Source of the DNA: Achromobacter insolitus
GTDB lineage: Bacteria > Pseudomonadota > Gammaproteobacteria > Burkholderiales > Burkholderiaceae_B
Direction: 5' to 3'
DNA: 64,000 nucleotides
NCBI RefSeq assembly: GCF_002209555.1
Contig: NZ_NJIF01000016.1
Coordinates: forward strand, 1-64,000
The first letter of the stretch is position 1; each line of letters opens with the position of its first letter. The position numbers were made by a program, and so were the translations under genes. Below, in pieces: positions 8,007-16,970 of the stretch. Below the pieces are notes generated by a model. It did not search any database. It saw only the letters and a list, made by a program, of their open reading frames with translations, and had not been told where the DNA came from.

Positions 8007-9491
8007 ATGATTACGACCACCCAATCCGGCCCCGCCAAGGCCACGCCGTTGCAGCAATTCCAAGAAAGCCTGAAGACGGAAAACGTCGTCGCGGCGTTGG
8101 CCGACGGCTTGATCGGCAAGGATGCGGTGGTCGAAGGTCCCTATGGGGTCAAGCCTCTGGTCTACGCGGATTACGTCGCCTCGGGCCGGGCGTTGATGCA
8201 GGTGGAGCGCTTCGTGCTGGAGCAGGTCCTGCCGTATTACGCCAACTCGCATACCGAGGCCTCTTACTGCGGTGGTTTCATTACCCGGCTGCGCCGCGAA
8301 GCGCGCGCGGCGATCGCGCGGTGCTGCGGGGCCGGCGATGAGCATGCGGTGATATTCGCGGGCTCGGGCGCGACGGCGGGAATCAACCGGCTGGTGCATC
8401 TGTTTGGCGTGCGCCAAGCACTTGCCGCAGGCAGAAAGGTCCGCGTGATCATCGGGCCCTATGAACATCATTCGAACATCCTGCCTTGGCGCGAATGCGG
8501 CGCGGAAATCGTCGAGTTGCCGGAAAGCCCGGAAGGCGGGCCGGAATTGGCGCAGCTGGACGTGGCGCTGCAAGCCGGCGCCGGGGCGCTGGTCATCTGC
8601 GCGTTGTCGGCGGCGTCGAATGTGACCGGCATTGTGGCGGACGTGGAAGGGGTAACCCGCCGGGTCAAGGCCGCGGGCGCGAAGATGCTGTGGGACTATG
8701 CGGGCGGGGCGCCATACCTTCCGATCCGGATGTCACCCGCCGCCGATGCGGACATCGACGCCATCGTGTTCTCGCCGCACAAATTCATCGGCGGGCCGGG
8801 CGCGTCCGGTGTGCTGATCGTCCGGCGCGATGCGGTGCTGGATGCCAAGCCTACCTGGCCCGGCGGCGGCACGGTCCGTTTCGTCTCGCCCGTGGGCCAT
8901 GACTATAGCGGCAGCCTGGAAGCGCGCGAGGAAGCAGGCACGCCCAATGTGGTGGGCGATATTCGCGCGGCGCTGGTGTTGCTGGTAAAGGAAGCCCTGG
9001 GCGCCGACTTCATGCGCCAGCGCAACGAGCACTTCGTCAAGCGCGCGCTCGCCCGTTGGCAGGGCGTGCCGCAGCTGGAACTGCTGGGGTCGCTGACGGC
9101 TACCCGCTTGCCGATCTTCTCGTTCCGGGTGCGCAACGGCCGCGGCGGCTTTGTGCATCAGCAGTTGGTGACGCGCATGCTGAGCGACCGCTTCGGTATC
9201 CAGGCGCGTGGCGGCTGCGCCTGCGCGGGACCCTACGTGCATCGCCTGCTGGATATCGACGCTGAAGAATCGCAGCAGATGCGCCAGGCCATCCTGGACG
9301 GCCGCGAGATGGAAAAGCCGGGCTTCATCCGGCTGAACTTCAGCGTGCTGCTGCCAGACGAGAAGGCCGACTTCATCCTGGATTCGGTGCAGGCGCTGGC
9401 CGCCGACGCGACCGAGTTCGAGCACCGCTACGGCTTCGATCCAAGCCGGGCCATCTTCTTCCCGCACAGCGCCGAGAAGCAGGCGGCCTGA
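8007..9491 (+). CDS. Class V PLP-dependent aminotransferase / cysteine-desulfurase-like protein
   Basis: The product is 494 residues of the aminotransferase class V fold. NSHTEASYCGG and GSGATAGINRLVHL form the cofactor phosphate loop, LWDYAGGAPYLPI holds the PLP-ring aspartate, and FSPHKFIGGPGASG carries the Schiff-base lysine. RGGCACAGPY near residue 400 is placed like the active-site Cys loop of group II desulfurases, although the protein is longer than SufS/CsdA (about 400). No Fe-S assembly genes are adjacent, so a desulfurase or C-S/C-N lyase acting in sulfur or amino-acid metabolism is only inferred. It is divergent from an Lrp regulator. Confidence 0.85.
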   Translation: MITTTQSGPAKATPLQQFQESLKTENVVAALADGLIGKDAVVEGPYGVKPLVYADYVASGRALMQVERFVLEQVLPYYANSHTEASYCGGFITRLRREARAAIARCCGAGDEHAVIFAGSGATAGINRLVHLFGVRQALAAGRKVRVIIGPYEHHSNILPWRECGAEIVELPESPEGGPELAQLDVALQAGAGALVICALSAASNVTGIVADVEGVTRRVKAAGAKMLWDYAGGAPYLPIRMSPAADADIDAIVFSPHKFIGGPGASGVLIVRRDAVLDAKPTWPGGGTVRFVSPVGHDYSGSLEAREEAGTPNVVGDIRAALVLLVKEALGADFMRQRNEHFVKRALARWQGVPQLELLGSLTATRLPIFSFRVRNGRGGFVHQQLVTRMLSDRFGIQARGGCACAGPYVHRLLDIDAEESQQMRQAILDGREMEKPGFIRLNFSVLLPDEKADFILDSVQALAADATEFEHRYGFDPSRAIFFPHSAEKQAA

Positions 9492-9498
9492 GCCGCGC

Positions 9499-9516
9499 GC
9501 CCGCCGGCTGGCGGGC
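9499..9516 (+). terminator. GC hairpin after the aminotransferase gene
   Basis: GCCCGCC-ggct-GGCGGGC, 8 bases after the stop codon. There is no T-run directly after it, so it is a weak intrinsic-terminator candidate. It lies between two convergent genes. Confidence 0.35.
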
Positions 9517-9529
9517 CATGCCACTTCAT

Positions 9530-9901
9530 TTAATCCTTCATTTGCGGGCCGCAAGTCCTGATCCACGCGGCCTTTTCGTCCGTCAGCCTGTCGGACGCGT
9601 CGCTCAGGGTTCGCGCCATTCTTGCAGGAAACTCCACCCCCTTGCGGCGGCAGGCTTCGAAGTCGTCGACCAGCGAGAACCGCGCGTCCAGCAAGTCCAG
9701 GCGACCCTGGCACAGCTCGCGATTCAGCTGCAGATCGTTGGCCATTTCGCGCGTGCGTTGCGCGTCTTGGGCGCGATCGATGTTCTCCCACTTGGTCTGG
9801 ACCTCGGCGACGCAGTCGCCGTCCGCCGCTTGCGCGCTGGCGCTGGCGCCGGTGGCAGAGATCAGCAAAGCGGCGAGGAGGCGGGGGGTAGGGAAGGCCA
9901 T
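9530..9901 (-). CDS. Small secreted protein of unknown function
   Basis: The product is 123 residues from ATG at 9901. It starts with a typical signal peptide (MAFPTPRLLAALLISATGASASAQA) cut near AQA-ADGD. The mature part is charged and probably helical, with three cysteines (DCVAEV, ELCQGR, EACRRKG) and a fourth near the end (IRTCGP), suggesting two periplasmic disulfides. I do not recognise the family. It is convergent with the aminotransferase and has no operon partner. Confidence 0.6.
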   Translation of the reverse strand: MAFPTPRLLAALLISATGASASAQAADGDCVAEVQTKWENIDRAQDAQRTREMANDLQLNRELCQGRLDLLDARFSLVDDFEACRRKGVEFPARMARTLSDASDRLTDEKAAWIRTCGPQMKD

Positions 9902-9990
9902 GCGGGAATACCTTGGTAGTGCGACGGAATGGGCTGCATCATAACTGCTGTCACGCTGGCTCCCCATTGTGCAGGCGCCCTAGGCGGCAG

Positions 9991-10011
9991 GCCCCGATAA
10001 TCGCTCGGGGC
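9991..10011 (-). terminator. Hairpin downstream of the acyltransferase gene
   Basis: GCCCCGA-taatcgc-TCGGGGC lies 12 bases beyond the stop of the minus-strand acyltransferase. No strong U-tract follows, so it may be only a weak terminator or a transcript-stabilising stem. Confidence 0.35.
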
Positions 10012-10022
10012 AGATGCCGTGG

Positions 10023-11933
10023 TCACGGCAAGCGAATGGCCCCGGCCACTTTCTTTGCGCCTTCCGTCGTCAAATGCCCGATATCCCAGGTAGTGAAGCT
10101 CACGGGATCCTCGTTCGTCCTGACCAGACAGCCCTCGTCGTTGCACAGGGTGCCGTACGCGGATACGTAGGTGATGTTCTCTGTTGCGCCTATGTCTCGC
10201 AAGGCAGTATCGATGGCCTGAATCATCGGGCTCAATGGAGTCCTCAACCGGTCCGGAATTCCCTGCGAAAGCGATCCGTTTTTCCAGGTCTTGAGCACCA
10301 GGCTAGGCAAGTTTTCAGGCCATCGAGGCGCGGGGCCAAGCAGGATCACCTGCGCGCCAACGGCCTTCACGGATCGAATGGTACGAATCAAGGCCTCGCG
10401 TTCAGGTGACGGCGCAGCCCAGTCCTTGGCGTACTGATCCCAGACCGCAAACATGACGACAGTGGCGTTCGGGTGTTTTTTAATGAGGGAAAAAGTGAAT
10501 TCGTTGCTGTCACGGCAGGTGTCGTACTGGTTGTCCAGCAACGGCGGACAGCTGTTACGGGTAGTCTGAGCGATCGAGTACCGGTCGCCGAAGGCCGTCG
10601 CGATACCCGGATACAGGCGCGCGGCGTAGGAGTCTCCCCATACGATCAACGACTTGGTGCCGTGCACCCCAAGGTTCTCAAAACACTCAGGGGCGAAGGC
10701 GGAGCCACTGTCCTTGGCGGTCAACCAGCATGCGGGATATCTGGCGTCGGCTTCGTATGCATAGCGGTAATTGGCCACTGCTTGCAGCGCATCTGGAAGC
10801 CGCGACGGAATGCCTTGGCTCGCGACCGCCTGGAACCCGGTCAGCGCCACCGCGACGAGCGATCCGCCCAGCAATGAAACCGCAATCCGGGGGCGGACCT
10901 GGGCGCGCAAGGGTTTCTCGATCCAATGGTAAGTCAAGGCGGCGAGGACCACGCTTGCCAGTGCCAGCGTGACCCTTGCCGCTGTCGGCAAGTTCGGGTC
11001 GAGCATCTTGCCAAACGAGAGCAAAGGCCAGTGCCACAAATACAGCGGATAGCTGATTAGTCCGATGTAAACAAAGACGCGATTGGCGAGCACATGTCGG
11101 CCCAAGCGACTGGTGTTCGCTGACGCCAGGAGCAAGAGCGTCCCCGTCACGGGGAGCAGCGCCCACCATCCTGGGAACGCTCTGTGGCTGTCCAGCAGCA
11201 CAACCGGGCTTGCGATAAGAAGCAGCCCGAGGCCTGACGCCAGGTCGCTAAGCAAACCGGGAAGACGATGCCAAAACGCATCGGGACGGAGCATCCAGCA
11301 GGCTAGGGCTCCACCCAGCAACAGCTCCCAGAACCGCGTATGCGGAAGAAAAAAAGCTTCGACCGGATGCGCTTGGACGCGCAGGATATTCAGCAGGAAC
11401 GAAACCGCTGCACAGGCCAGGATGGCCGGGAGAAGAACCCTGCGTTTGAAGGAGAACCACAGAATGAGTGGATAAATCAGGTAGAACTGTTCTTCGATGC
11501 CCAAGGACCAAAGATGCATCAGGGGTTTGAGTTCAGAGGCGGTATCGAAATAGCCCTCTTGACGCCAAAGTACGAAATTCTGGAGAAAGGTTGCGCCACC
11601 GACTATCTGAGTTCCCAGCTGGCTGAATTCCTGAGGCATAAGCAGGAGCCAGCCCGCGCCGTATGCGGCAACCAGCACCGTCACCAACGCAGGAAGCAGT
11701 CGACGAGTGCGGGACAGGTAGAAGTTCGCGATGCTGAAGGTTCCCTGATGGAGATTCCTCAGCAGGATCGATGAGATCAAGAATCCGGAAATGACGAAAA
11801 AGACGTCGACTCCGACGAACCCTCCCGGAAAGACTCCCGGCAGAGCGTGATAAATGACAACTGAGATTATCGCGACTGCTCTGAGGCCGTCTATGTCTGG
11901 CCGATAGGCTATCCCGTGATTAGGATGTCTCAT
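10023..11933 (-). CDS. OafA/YrhL-type acyltransferase-3 with C-terminal SGNH domain
   Basis: The product is 636 residues. The N-terminal 370 or so form the multi-span acyltransferase-3 domain. Its opening YRPDIDGLRAVAIISVVIYH carries the conserved Arg and His, and FFVISGFLIS and SIANFYLSRTRRLLPAL follow. The periplasmic SGNH-hydrolase-like domain has VWGDSYAARLYPGI (Ser block) and, near the end, TTWDIGHLTTEGA (Asp-x-x-His block). Such proteins O-acetylate surface polysaccharide or peptidoglycan by moving acyl groups across the inner membrane. No LPS or capsule genes are nearby, so the acceptor is unknown. It appears monocistronic. Confidence 0.9.
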   Translation of the reverse strand: MRHPNHGIAYRPDIDGLRAVAIISVVIYHALPGVFPGGFVGVDVFFVISGFLISSILLRNLHQGTFSIANFYLSRTRRLLPALVTVLVAAYGAGWLLLMPQEFSQLGTQIVGGATFLQNFVLWRQEGYFDTASELKPLMHLWSLGIEEQFYLIYPLILWFSFKRRVLLPAILACAAVSFLLNILRVQAHPVEAFFLPHTRFWELLLGGALACWMLRPDAFWHRLPGLLSDLASGLGLLLIASPVVLLDSHRAFPGWWALLPVTGTLLLLASANTSRLGRHVLANRVFVYIGLISYPLYLWHWPLLSFGKMLDPNLPTAARVTLALASVVLAALTYHWIEKPLRAQVRPRIAVSLLGGSLVAVALTGFQAVASQGIPSRLPDALQAVANYRYAYEADARYPACWLTAKDSGSAFAPECFENLGVHGTKSLIVWGDSYAARLYPGIATAFGDRYSIAQTTRNSCPPLLDNQYDTCRDSNEFTFSLIKKHPNATVVMFAVWDQYAKDWAAPSPEREALIRTIRSVKAVGAQVILLGPAPRWPENLPSLVLKTWKNGSLSQGIPDRLRTPLSPMIQAIDTALRDIGATENITYVSAYGTLCNDEGCLVRTNEDPVSFTTWDIGHLTTEGAKKVAGAIRLP

Positions 11934-12210
11934 TTCTGGGGTCCGGTGGTTGCGCCGGAATCATACGACACCTTGTCTGCTATACGGGCACGGGTACAGG
12001 CCGGAAAAGAACCGGGTGGGTGGGCCGTGGTCCGAATGGACGATGGCAGGGCTGCGGCACTGGTCGAAAACCCAGTTTACGGTTACTTGAAAGTCGCCTA
12101 CTGTGCTTCACATATCAACGACTCACAAGCGCGACCCCGCGCGTTCACACAAGACGGTCGGCGATAGAAATTTCTGTTTTATCAACACCTTGCGTTGGAG
12201 ATGAAAGAGA

Positions 12211-13440
12211 ATGACTGACACGCTCATCAAGGTCGATCTGGCCCAATCCCCCTACGAGAACAAGCAGATCCACAATCGCTGGCATCCGGATATTCCGATG
12301 GCCGTGTGGGTCAAGCCAGGGGATGACTTCGTCCTGGAAACCTATGACTGGACCGGCGGCGCGATCAAGAACGACGATAGCGCCGATGACGTCCGCGACG
12401 TGGATCTATCCACGGTGCACTTTCTGTCGGGGCCGGTGGGCGTGGAAGGGGCCGAGCCCGGCGACCTGCTCGTCGTGGACCTGCTGGACATCGGCGCCAA
12501 GCCGGACAGCCTGTGGGGGTTCAACGGCTTCTTCAGTCGCAATAACGGCGGCGGATTCCTGACCGAACATTTCCCGCATGCGCAGAAATCCATCTGGGAT
12601 TTCCATGGCATGTTCACCTCGTCGCGCCATATTCCCGGCGTGAATTTCGCGGGGCTTATCCACCCGGGCCTGATCGGCTGCCTGCCCGACAAGAAGCTGC
12701 TGGATACCTGGAATCGGCGCGAGCAGGCGCTGATCGACACCAACCCCAACCGCGTGCCGCCGCTGGCCAATCCGCCGGCGCCCAAGACGGCGCACATGGG
12801 CGCATTGCAGGGCGCGGACCGCGACAAGGCGGCAGGCGAGGGCGCACGCACGGTGCCACCGCGCGAACACGGCGGCAATTGCGACATCAAGGACCTGTCG
12901 CGCGGCGCCCGGGTGTTTTTCCCGGTCTACGTGAAAGGGGGCGGCCTGTCGGTGGGCGACCTGCATTTTTCACAAGGCGATGGCGAAATCACATTCTGCG
13001 GCGCCATCGAGATGGCGGGCTGGGTACACATGCGCGTATCGCTGATCAAGGGCGGCATGGAGAAGTACGCGATCAAGAATCCGATCTTCAAGCCCAGCCC
13101 GATCACGCCGGCGTACAAGGACTTCCTGATTTTCGAAGGCATTTCGGTGGATGAGTCCGGCAAACAGCACTACCTGGACGTGAATGTCGCGTACCGGCAG
13201 GCCTGCCTGAACGCCATCGAGTACCTGAAGAAGTTCGGCTATTCCGGCGCCCAGGCATATTCGCTGCTGGGTTGCGCGCCGGTGCAGGGGCATATCAGCG
13301 GGGTGGTGGACATCCCCAATTCCTGCGCCACCCTGTGGCTGCCGACGGAGATCTTCGACTTCGACATCCATCCGTCAGCGTCCGGCCCCGTCAAGCACAT
13401 CCAGGGCGGCGTGGACATGCCCCTGTCGCGGGACCGCTAG
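12211..13440 (+). CDS. fmdA: Formamidase (acetamidase/formamidase family)
   Basis: The product is 409 residues, the usual length for FmdA. Features include the start DTLIKVDLAQSPYENKQIHNRWHPDIPMA, GPVGVEGAEPGDLLVVDLLDIG, the formamidase-type segment HPGLIGCLPDKKLL, and GGNCDIKDLSRGARVFFPVYVKGGGLSVGD, which contributes the active site of this family. It hydrolyses formamide to formate and ammonia in the cytoplasm. AAAGAGA precedes the ATG. It is followed 11 bp later by an FmdB-type protein, the classic pairing. The 277 bp upstream hold no convincing gene and probably carry the promoter. Confidence 0.9.
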   Translation: MTDTLIKVDLAQSPYENKQIHNRWHPDIPMAVWVKPGDDFVLETYDWTGGAIKNDDSADDVRDVDLSTVHFLSGPVGVEGAEPGDLLVVDLLDIGAKPDSLWGFNGFFSRNNGGGFLTEHFPHAQKSIWDFHGMFTSSRHIPGVNFAGLIHPGLIGCLPDKKLLDTWNRREQALIDTNPNRVPPLANPPAPKTAHMGALQGADRDKAAGEGARTVPPREHGGNCDIKDLSRGARVFFPVYVKGGGLSVGDLHFSQGDGEITFCGAIEMAGWVHMRVSLIKGGMEKYAIKNPIFKPSPITPAYKDFLIFEGISVDESGKQHYLDVNVAYRQACLNAIEYLKKFGYSGAQAYSLLGCAPVQGHISGVVDIPNSCATLWLPTEIFDFDIHPSASGPVKHIQGGVDMPLSRDR

Positions 13441-13451
13441 GAGAAGCCGCC

Positions 13452-13784
13452 ATGCCCATGTATGACTATGCCTGCGGAGACTGCGGCGAGTTCGCGGCGC
13501 TGGTGCCCCTGGCCCGGTGGCGCGATCCCGCCCCCTGCCCGCAATGCGGCGCGATGTGCGGCCGCATCGTGGGCGGGGCGCCGGCGATCTCGGCGCTGTC
13601 CTCCGCCATGAACCGGGCGCGCGCGGCCAATGAGCGCAGCGCCCATGAGCCGCGCAGCTCGCGTGCCGGCCACGGCATGAATTGCGGATGTTGTTCCGGC
13701 GGCAAGGCTGCGGGCAAAACCCGCACCACGCCGGACGGGGCGAAATCGTTCGCGGGCGCGAGGCCGTGGATGATCAGTCACTGA
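13452..13784 (+). CDS. fmdB: FmdB-family zinc-ribbon protein
   Basis: The product is 110 residues. The N-terminal zinc ribbon MPMYDYACGDCGEFAALVPL ... PCPQCGAMCGRIV supplies two CxxC pairs, the signature of FmdB/CxxC_CXXC_SSSS regulators. The C-terminal half is basic and low-complexity with further cysteines (GMNCGCCSGG). It sits 11 bp after fmdA with a GGAGAA ribosome site, so the two are co-transcribed. A role in regulating or assisting formamidase is inferred from the pairing. Confidence 0.85.
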   Translation: MPMYDYACGDCGEFAALVPLARWRDPAPCPQCGAMCGRIVGGAPAISALSSAMNRARAANERSAHEPRSSRAGHGMNCGCCSGGKAAGKTRTTPDGAKSFAGARPWMISH

Positions 13785-13805
13785 CGGCACGCCTCGCCTG
13801 CGTGC

Positions 13806-13834
13806 AAAGGCCCTGCATGGCAGGGCCTTTTTTT
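13806..13834 (+). terminator. Rho-independent terminator of fmdAB
   Basis: Perfect 11-bp stem AAAGGCCCTGC / GCAGGGCCTTT with a 3-base loop, running into TTTT. It lies 22 bases after the fmdB stop. The stem is flanked by A and T runs, so it could also serve the convergent gene that ends at 13852. Confidence 0.9.
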
Positions 13835-13851
13835 GGCGAGGGTGAGCGGGC

Positions 13852-14589
13852 TCAGGCTTCCAGCGGCGCCACCGCGGCGCCCTGGATCTTATGGCGCGCC
13901 AAGGCTTCGGCGACGAAGCCCGACTTCTTCATGGCTTCGACGAACGCGGCCAGGTAAGCGCTGGCTTTGTCGCCGCGACTCTTGGGCACGCCCATGGCTT
14001 GGCGGATCAGCATGAAATGACCGTCCAGCAGGCGCAGGCCGCCCAGGCGTTGCGCGTCGGCTTGAAGCTGCTGCTTCACGCCCGCGGCGACTTCCATGTT
14101 TTCCTGCAGAAAGGTGTCCACAACGGCGGGCGAGGTCGGCGCGCGAAAAATCTCCGCTTGCTTGAGTTCGCGAGTGAGATACAGGTCGTACGCGCTGCCT
14201 TTGCCGACCACGACGCGTTGGCCCTGGCGGTCCACCTCGTCCATGCTGGCAATGGGTGAATCCTGGCGCACCAGGTACGCGCCTTCGATGACGACGTAGG
14301 GGGCGGTAAAGGCGATCTGCTCGCCGCGCAGCGGGTCAATGGCGAAGAAGCCCACGTCGGCCTCTTCGGCCGCGACGGCGTTGACGGATTCACCGGCCGA
14401 CTTGAACACCACCAGTTCCAGCTCGACGTCCAGCCGCCGCGCCAATTCCGTGGCCAGGTCGACCGATACGCCGCCGGCCTGGCCGGTGACGGGATCGGCG
14501 TTGGCCAGGATGGGATTGCCCAGGTTGATGGATGCGCGCAGCGCGCCGGTGGGCGCGAAGGCGGAAAGCAGCTCGTGATCGGTCTTCAT
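13852..14589 (-). CDS. Family-3 (amino-acid type) solute-binding protein without signal peptide
   Basis: The product is 245 residues from ATG at 14589, which has AAGGAC before it. The SBP_bac_3 fold is visible in LRASINLGNPILA, GGVSVDLATELARRLDVELELV, EADVGFFAIDPLRGEQIAFTAPYVVIEGAYLV and GKGSAYDLYLTREL. No signal peptide or lipobox is seen, and an upstream in-frame Met adds only an Arg-rich stretch. It may therefore be a cytoplasmic sensor or be exported unconventionally. No permease or ATPase lies beside it, so the ligand is unknown. Confidence 0.78.
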   Translation of the reverse strand: MKTDHELLSAFAPTGALRASINLGNPILANADPVTGQAGGVSVDLATELARRLDVELELVVFKSAGESVNAVAAEEADVGFFAIDPLRGEQIAFTAPYVVIEGAYLVRQDSPIASMDEVDRQGQRVVVGKGSAYDLYLTRELKQAEIFRAPTSPAVVDTFLQENMEVAAGVKQQLQADAQRLGGLRLLDGHFMLIRQAMGVPKSRGDKASAYLAAFVEAMKKSGFVAEALARHKIQGAAVAPLEA

Positions 14590-14667
14590 GGTGTCCTTGG
14601 CGGTGAAGGCGCGCGGGCGCGGTCGATGCGGCAAGCATAGCCGCAAGCGCGCGCCTTGCGTGATGCC

Positions 14668-15093
14668 TTATTGCGCGCGGCGCAGGATGTAGTGGGGCGC
14701 CAGCGGCCCGGTGGGGCGGGTGCCGTCGCGGTACAGCATGGTCACCTGGTTTTCGCCGACGAAATACCGCTGGCTGTCGCCGGACGCGTCGAGCCGGATG
14801 GTGCTGCCGTCGGATTCCCAGCTGAACGAGCCCGTGACGACCTCGGGCTGCGGCTGGCGGTCCAGATATTGGGTCTGTCTTTCGTAGCGGCCGTCCTGCA
14901 TCAGGGTCAGGCGGGTGCGGATGCCCGGGCAGTCCGCGCAGGGCAGGGTGCCGTCGTAGCTGCCGGCCCAATCCAGTGAGTCGCGGGCGGTGTGGCTGTC
15001 GACGGGCACGGCGCCGCTGGATCCAGGCCGGGAGGGCGCGCAGCCAGCGAGCAGGGCTAGCGTCAGGGCGCAGGTCAGGGTGGTTTTCATCAT
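14668..15093 (-). CDS. NlpE-like lipoprotein (copper resistance NlpE N-terminal domain)
   Basis: The product is 141 residues from ATG at 15093, preceded by AGGAG at good spacing. The lipobox LALLAGC marks a lipoprotein with Cys near residue 17. The mature part has AGSYDGTLPCADCPGIRTRLTL with a CxxC, as in the NlpE N-terminal domain, followed by beta-strand-rich sequence ending SWESDGSTIRLD. NlpE reports outer-membrane lipoprotein and copper stress; here only the N-terminal domain is present. Outer-membrane location is likely because no Asp follows the lipid Cys. Confidence 0.8.
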   Translation of the reverse strand: MMKTTLTCALTLALLAGCAPSRPGSSGAVPVDSHTARDSLDWAGSYDGTLPCADCPGIRTRLTLMQDGRYERQTQYLDRQPQPEVVTGSFSWESDGSTIRLDASGDSQRYFVGENQVTMLYRDGTRPTGPLAPHYILRRAQ

Positions 15094-15257
15094 GGCGAGC
15101 TCCTGGTTTGGCAAACGGGACACGATACGGATAGTAACGGGGGGGTGCTGAAACGGGATGTAAGGCGCCAGGCCCTGGAGCGGCCGGGCATGCGCTACGC
15201 TAGGTGTCTTTCCAGGCGCGCCTGCCTGGGCATTTCCCCTTGAACAGGACGATTCCG

Positions 15258-15731
15258 ATGAAAGGCGAGCACCGTTACAACATCACCGTGGACTGGACGG
15301 GCAACACCGGTTCGGGCACATCCAGCTACGCAGCCTATTCCCGCGACCACGTGATCCGTGCGGCCGGCAAGCCCGATGTGCCAGGCTCGTCCGACCCGGC
15401 GTTCCGCGGCGATCCTGCCCGCTGGAACCCGGAAGACATGCTGGTGGCCTCGCTGTCGGCCTGCCACAAGCTCTGGTACCTGCACTTCTGCGCGGTCGAA
15501 GGCGTGACGGTGGAGGCCTACCGCGACGAGGCGGAAGGCGTCATGGTCGAGGACCGCGACCGCGGCGGCGCTTTTAGCGCCGTTACGTTGCGGCCGGAAG
15601 TGACGATCCGCGCTGGCGACGATGCGGCGTTGGCCGCAGAGCTGCATGAGCGCGCGCATCATTTCTGCTTTATCGCCAATTCGGTCAATTTTCCGGTGCG
15701 CTGCGAGCCGCGCATCGTGCACGCCGCCTGA
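15258..15731 (+). CDS. OsmC family peroxiredoxin
   Basis: The product is 157 residues. The ATG at 15258 follows AGGACG. The OsmC/Ohr layout is clear: early strand YNITVDWTGN, DPARWNPEDMLVASLSACHKLWYLHFC with the first redox Cys after SAC, and a second conserved Cys at HHFCFIANSV. The family reduces organic hydroperoxides in the cytoplasm with a Cys pair. It is 10 bp upstream of a glutathione S-transferase gene, so the pair forms a small detoxification operon. Confidence 0.88.
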   Translation: MKGEHRYNITVDWTGNTGSGTSSYAAYSRDHVIRAAGKPDVPGSSDPAFRGDPARWNPEDMLVASLSACHKLWYLHFCAVEGVTVEAYRDEAEGVMVEDRDRGGAFSAVTLRPEVTIRAGDDAALAAELHERAHHFCFIANSVNFPVRCEPRIVHAA

Positions 15732-15741
15732 GGCCGCCGCC

Positions 15742-16389
15742 ATGCTGACTATCTGGGGGCGGCGCAGTTCGTTCAATGTGCAGAAGGTATTGTGGCTGGC
15801 GGGAGAGCTGGGCCTGGAGTACGAGCACGTGCCGGCCGGAGGGCAGTTCGGCCTGCTGGACACAACGGAGTTCCGGGCGATGAACCCGCACGGCAAGGTG
15901 CCTGTCCTGCGCGATGGCGAGACCGTGGTGTGGGAGTCCCACGCCATCCTGCGTTATCTGGCCGCGCGCGATGGCGCGGCGCGGTTCTGGGCGGACGATC
16001 CGGCCCAGCGGGCGGGCGCCGATGGCTGGATGGATTGGGCGCAGACGGCATTGCAGCCCGCGTTCCTGACGGGCGTGTTCTGGGGGTACTACCGCACGCC
16101 CGAGGCCCGGCACGACACGGCAGCCATCGAACGCGCCATCGCAGCCACCCATGCCGGCCTCGCGCAACTGGACCGCGCCCTGGCGGACCGGCCTTATCTG
16201 GGCGGAGACGCGCTGGGCCTGGCCGACATTCCGGCGGGCACCACGCTCTACCGATATTTCGAGCTGGATATTCCGCATCCTCCCATGACACATCTGCAAG
16301 CCTGGTACGAGCGGCTGCAGGAGCGTCCGGCCTATCGCGAACACGTCATGGTGCCGTTCGGGGAACTGCGCGGGCGGCTGGATTTCTAG
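15742..16389 (+). CDS. Glutathione S-transferase family protein
   Basis: The product is 215 residues. The N-terminal thioredoxin-fold domain reads MLTIWGRRSSFNVQKVLWLAGELGLEYEHV, with SS/N at the usual catalytic position, the cis-Pro segment GKVPVLRDGE and the glutathione-contacting WESHAILRYLA. The helical C-terminal domain has PYLGGDALGLADIPAGTTLYRY with the conserved Asp. It is in one transcription unit with the OsmC gene upstream. The substrate is not evident. Confidence 0.9.
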   Translation: MLTIWGRRSSFNVQKVLWLAGELGLEYEHVPAGGQFGLLDTTEFRAMNPHGKVPVLRDGETVVWESHAILRYLAARDGAARFWADDPAQRAGADGWMDWAQTALQPAFLTGVFWGYYRTPEARHDTAAIERAIAATHAGLAQLDRALADRPYLGGDALGLADIPAGTTLYRYFELDIPHPPMTHLQAWYERLQERPAYREHVMVPFGELRGRLDF

Positions 16390-16427
16390 CGCCGGACGGG
16401 CAGGTTTACAAATTTTCCCGCAAGCGA

Positions 16428-16454
16428 TGTCACATCAGGCCGGGCTGTCTCGTC
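16428..16454 (+). promoter_or_regulatory. ECF41-type promoter motif
   Basis: TGTCACA (16428-16434) and CGTC (16451-16454) are separated by 16 bases. This matches, from memory, the consensus reported for ECF41 sigma factors. It lies 57 bases before the AhpD-like decarboxylase gene, which is followed by an ECF41 sigma gene. Confidence 0.75.
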
Positions 16455-16511
16455 ATAAGGAGTGAGGGCGCCGCATTTCGCGGCGCATGCCCATTTGCCG
16501 GAGACCTATCC

Positions 16512-16958
16512 ATGAGCACCGCCCGCCTGAACGCCTATACCGCCTCGCCCAAGGCCATGAAGGCCATGATCGCCTTGAACGACTTCGTCGAGAATTGCGG
16601 GCTGGAACATAGCCTGCTTGAACTCGTGAAAATGCGCGCTTCGCAGATCAATGGCTGCGCCTATTGCCTGCACATGCATTCCACGGACGCCCGCAAGCAG
16701 GGGGAATCCGAAATGCGTCTGTATCTGCTGGACGCCTGGCGCGAATCCTCGCTGTATAGCGAACGCGAGCGCGCCGCCCTGGCGTGGACGGAAGCACTGA
16801 CGCGGCTTTCGGAGACTCGCGCGCCGGATGCCGATTATGCCGAAATGGCCAGGCATTTCAGCGAGGAAGAGCAGGTTAACCTGACGGTTGCCATCAACAT
16901 GATCAACAGCTGGAACCGCATCGCCGTCGGTTTCCGATCGCAGCACCCCAAGCACTGA
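16512..16958 (+). CDS. Carboxymuconolactone decarboxylase family (AhpD-like) protein
   Basis: The product is 148 residues. LLELVKMRASQINGCAYCLHMHSTDAR contains the CxxC-x3-H redox and proton-relay motif of AhpD-like alkylhydroperoxidases; the rest is helical, as expected. It is 12 bp before the ECF41 sigma factor gene. Such COE genes (carboxymuconolactone decarboxylase, oxidoreductase, epimerase) are the known partners and usual targets of ECF41. The actual substrate is not known. Confidence 0.88.
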   Translation: MSTARLNAYTASPKAMKAMIALNDFVENCGLEHSLLELVKMRASQINGCAYCLHMHSTDARKQGESEMRLYLLDAWRESSLYSERERAALAWTEALTRLSETRAPDADYAEMARHFSEEEQVNLTVAINMINSWNRIAVGFRSQHPKH

Positions 16959-16970
16959 GGTCCAGCCTCC

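Noticed and set aside
7899..8573. N-terminal extension of the Lrp regulator across the aminotransferase gene
   Set aside because: The Lrp HTH begins right after the ATG at 7898, and the extension is antisense to a conserved enzyme.
11916..12167. An 83-codon plus-strand open frame between the acyltransferase and formamidase genes
   Set aside because: It overlaps the start of the acyltransferase gene, has no clear ribosome site and no recognisable domain. I treat the region as promoter space.
12150..12180. Short palindrome AGAAATTTCT before the formamidase gene as an operator
   Set aside because: Ten bases of AT-rich symmetry are too little evidence without conservation or a nearby regulator.
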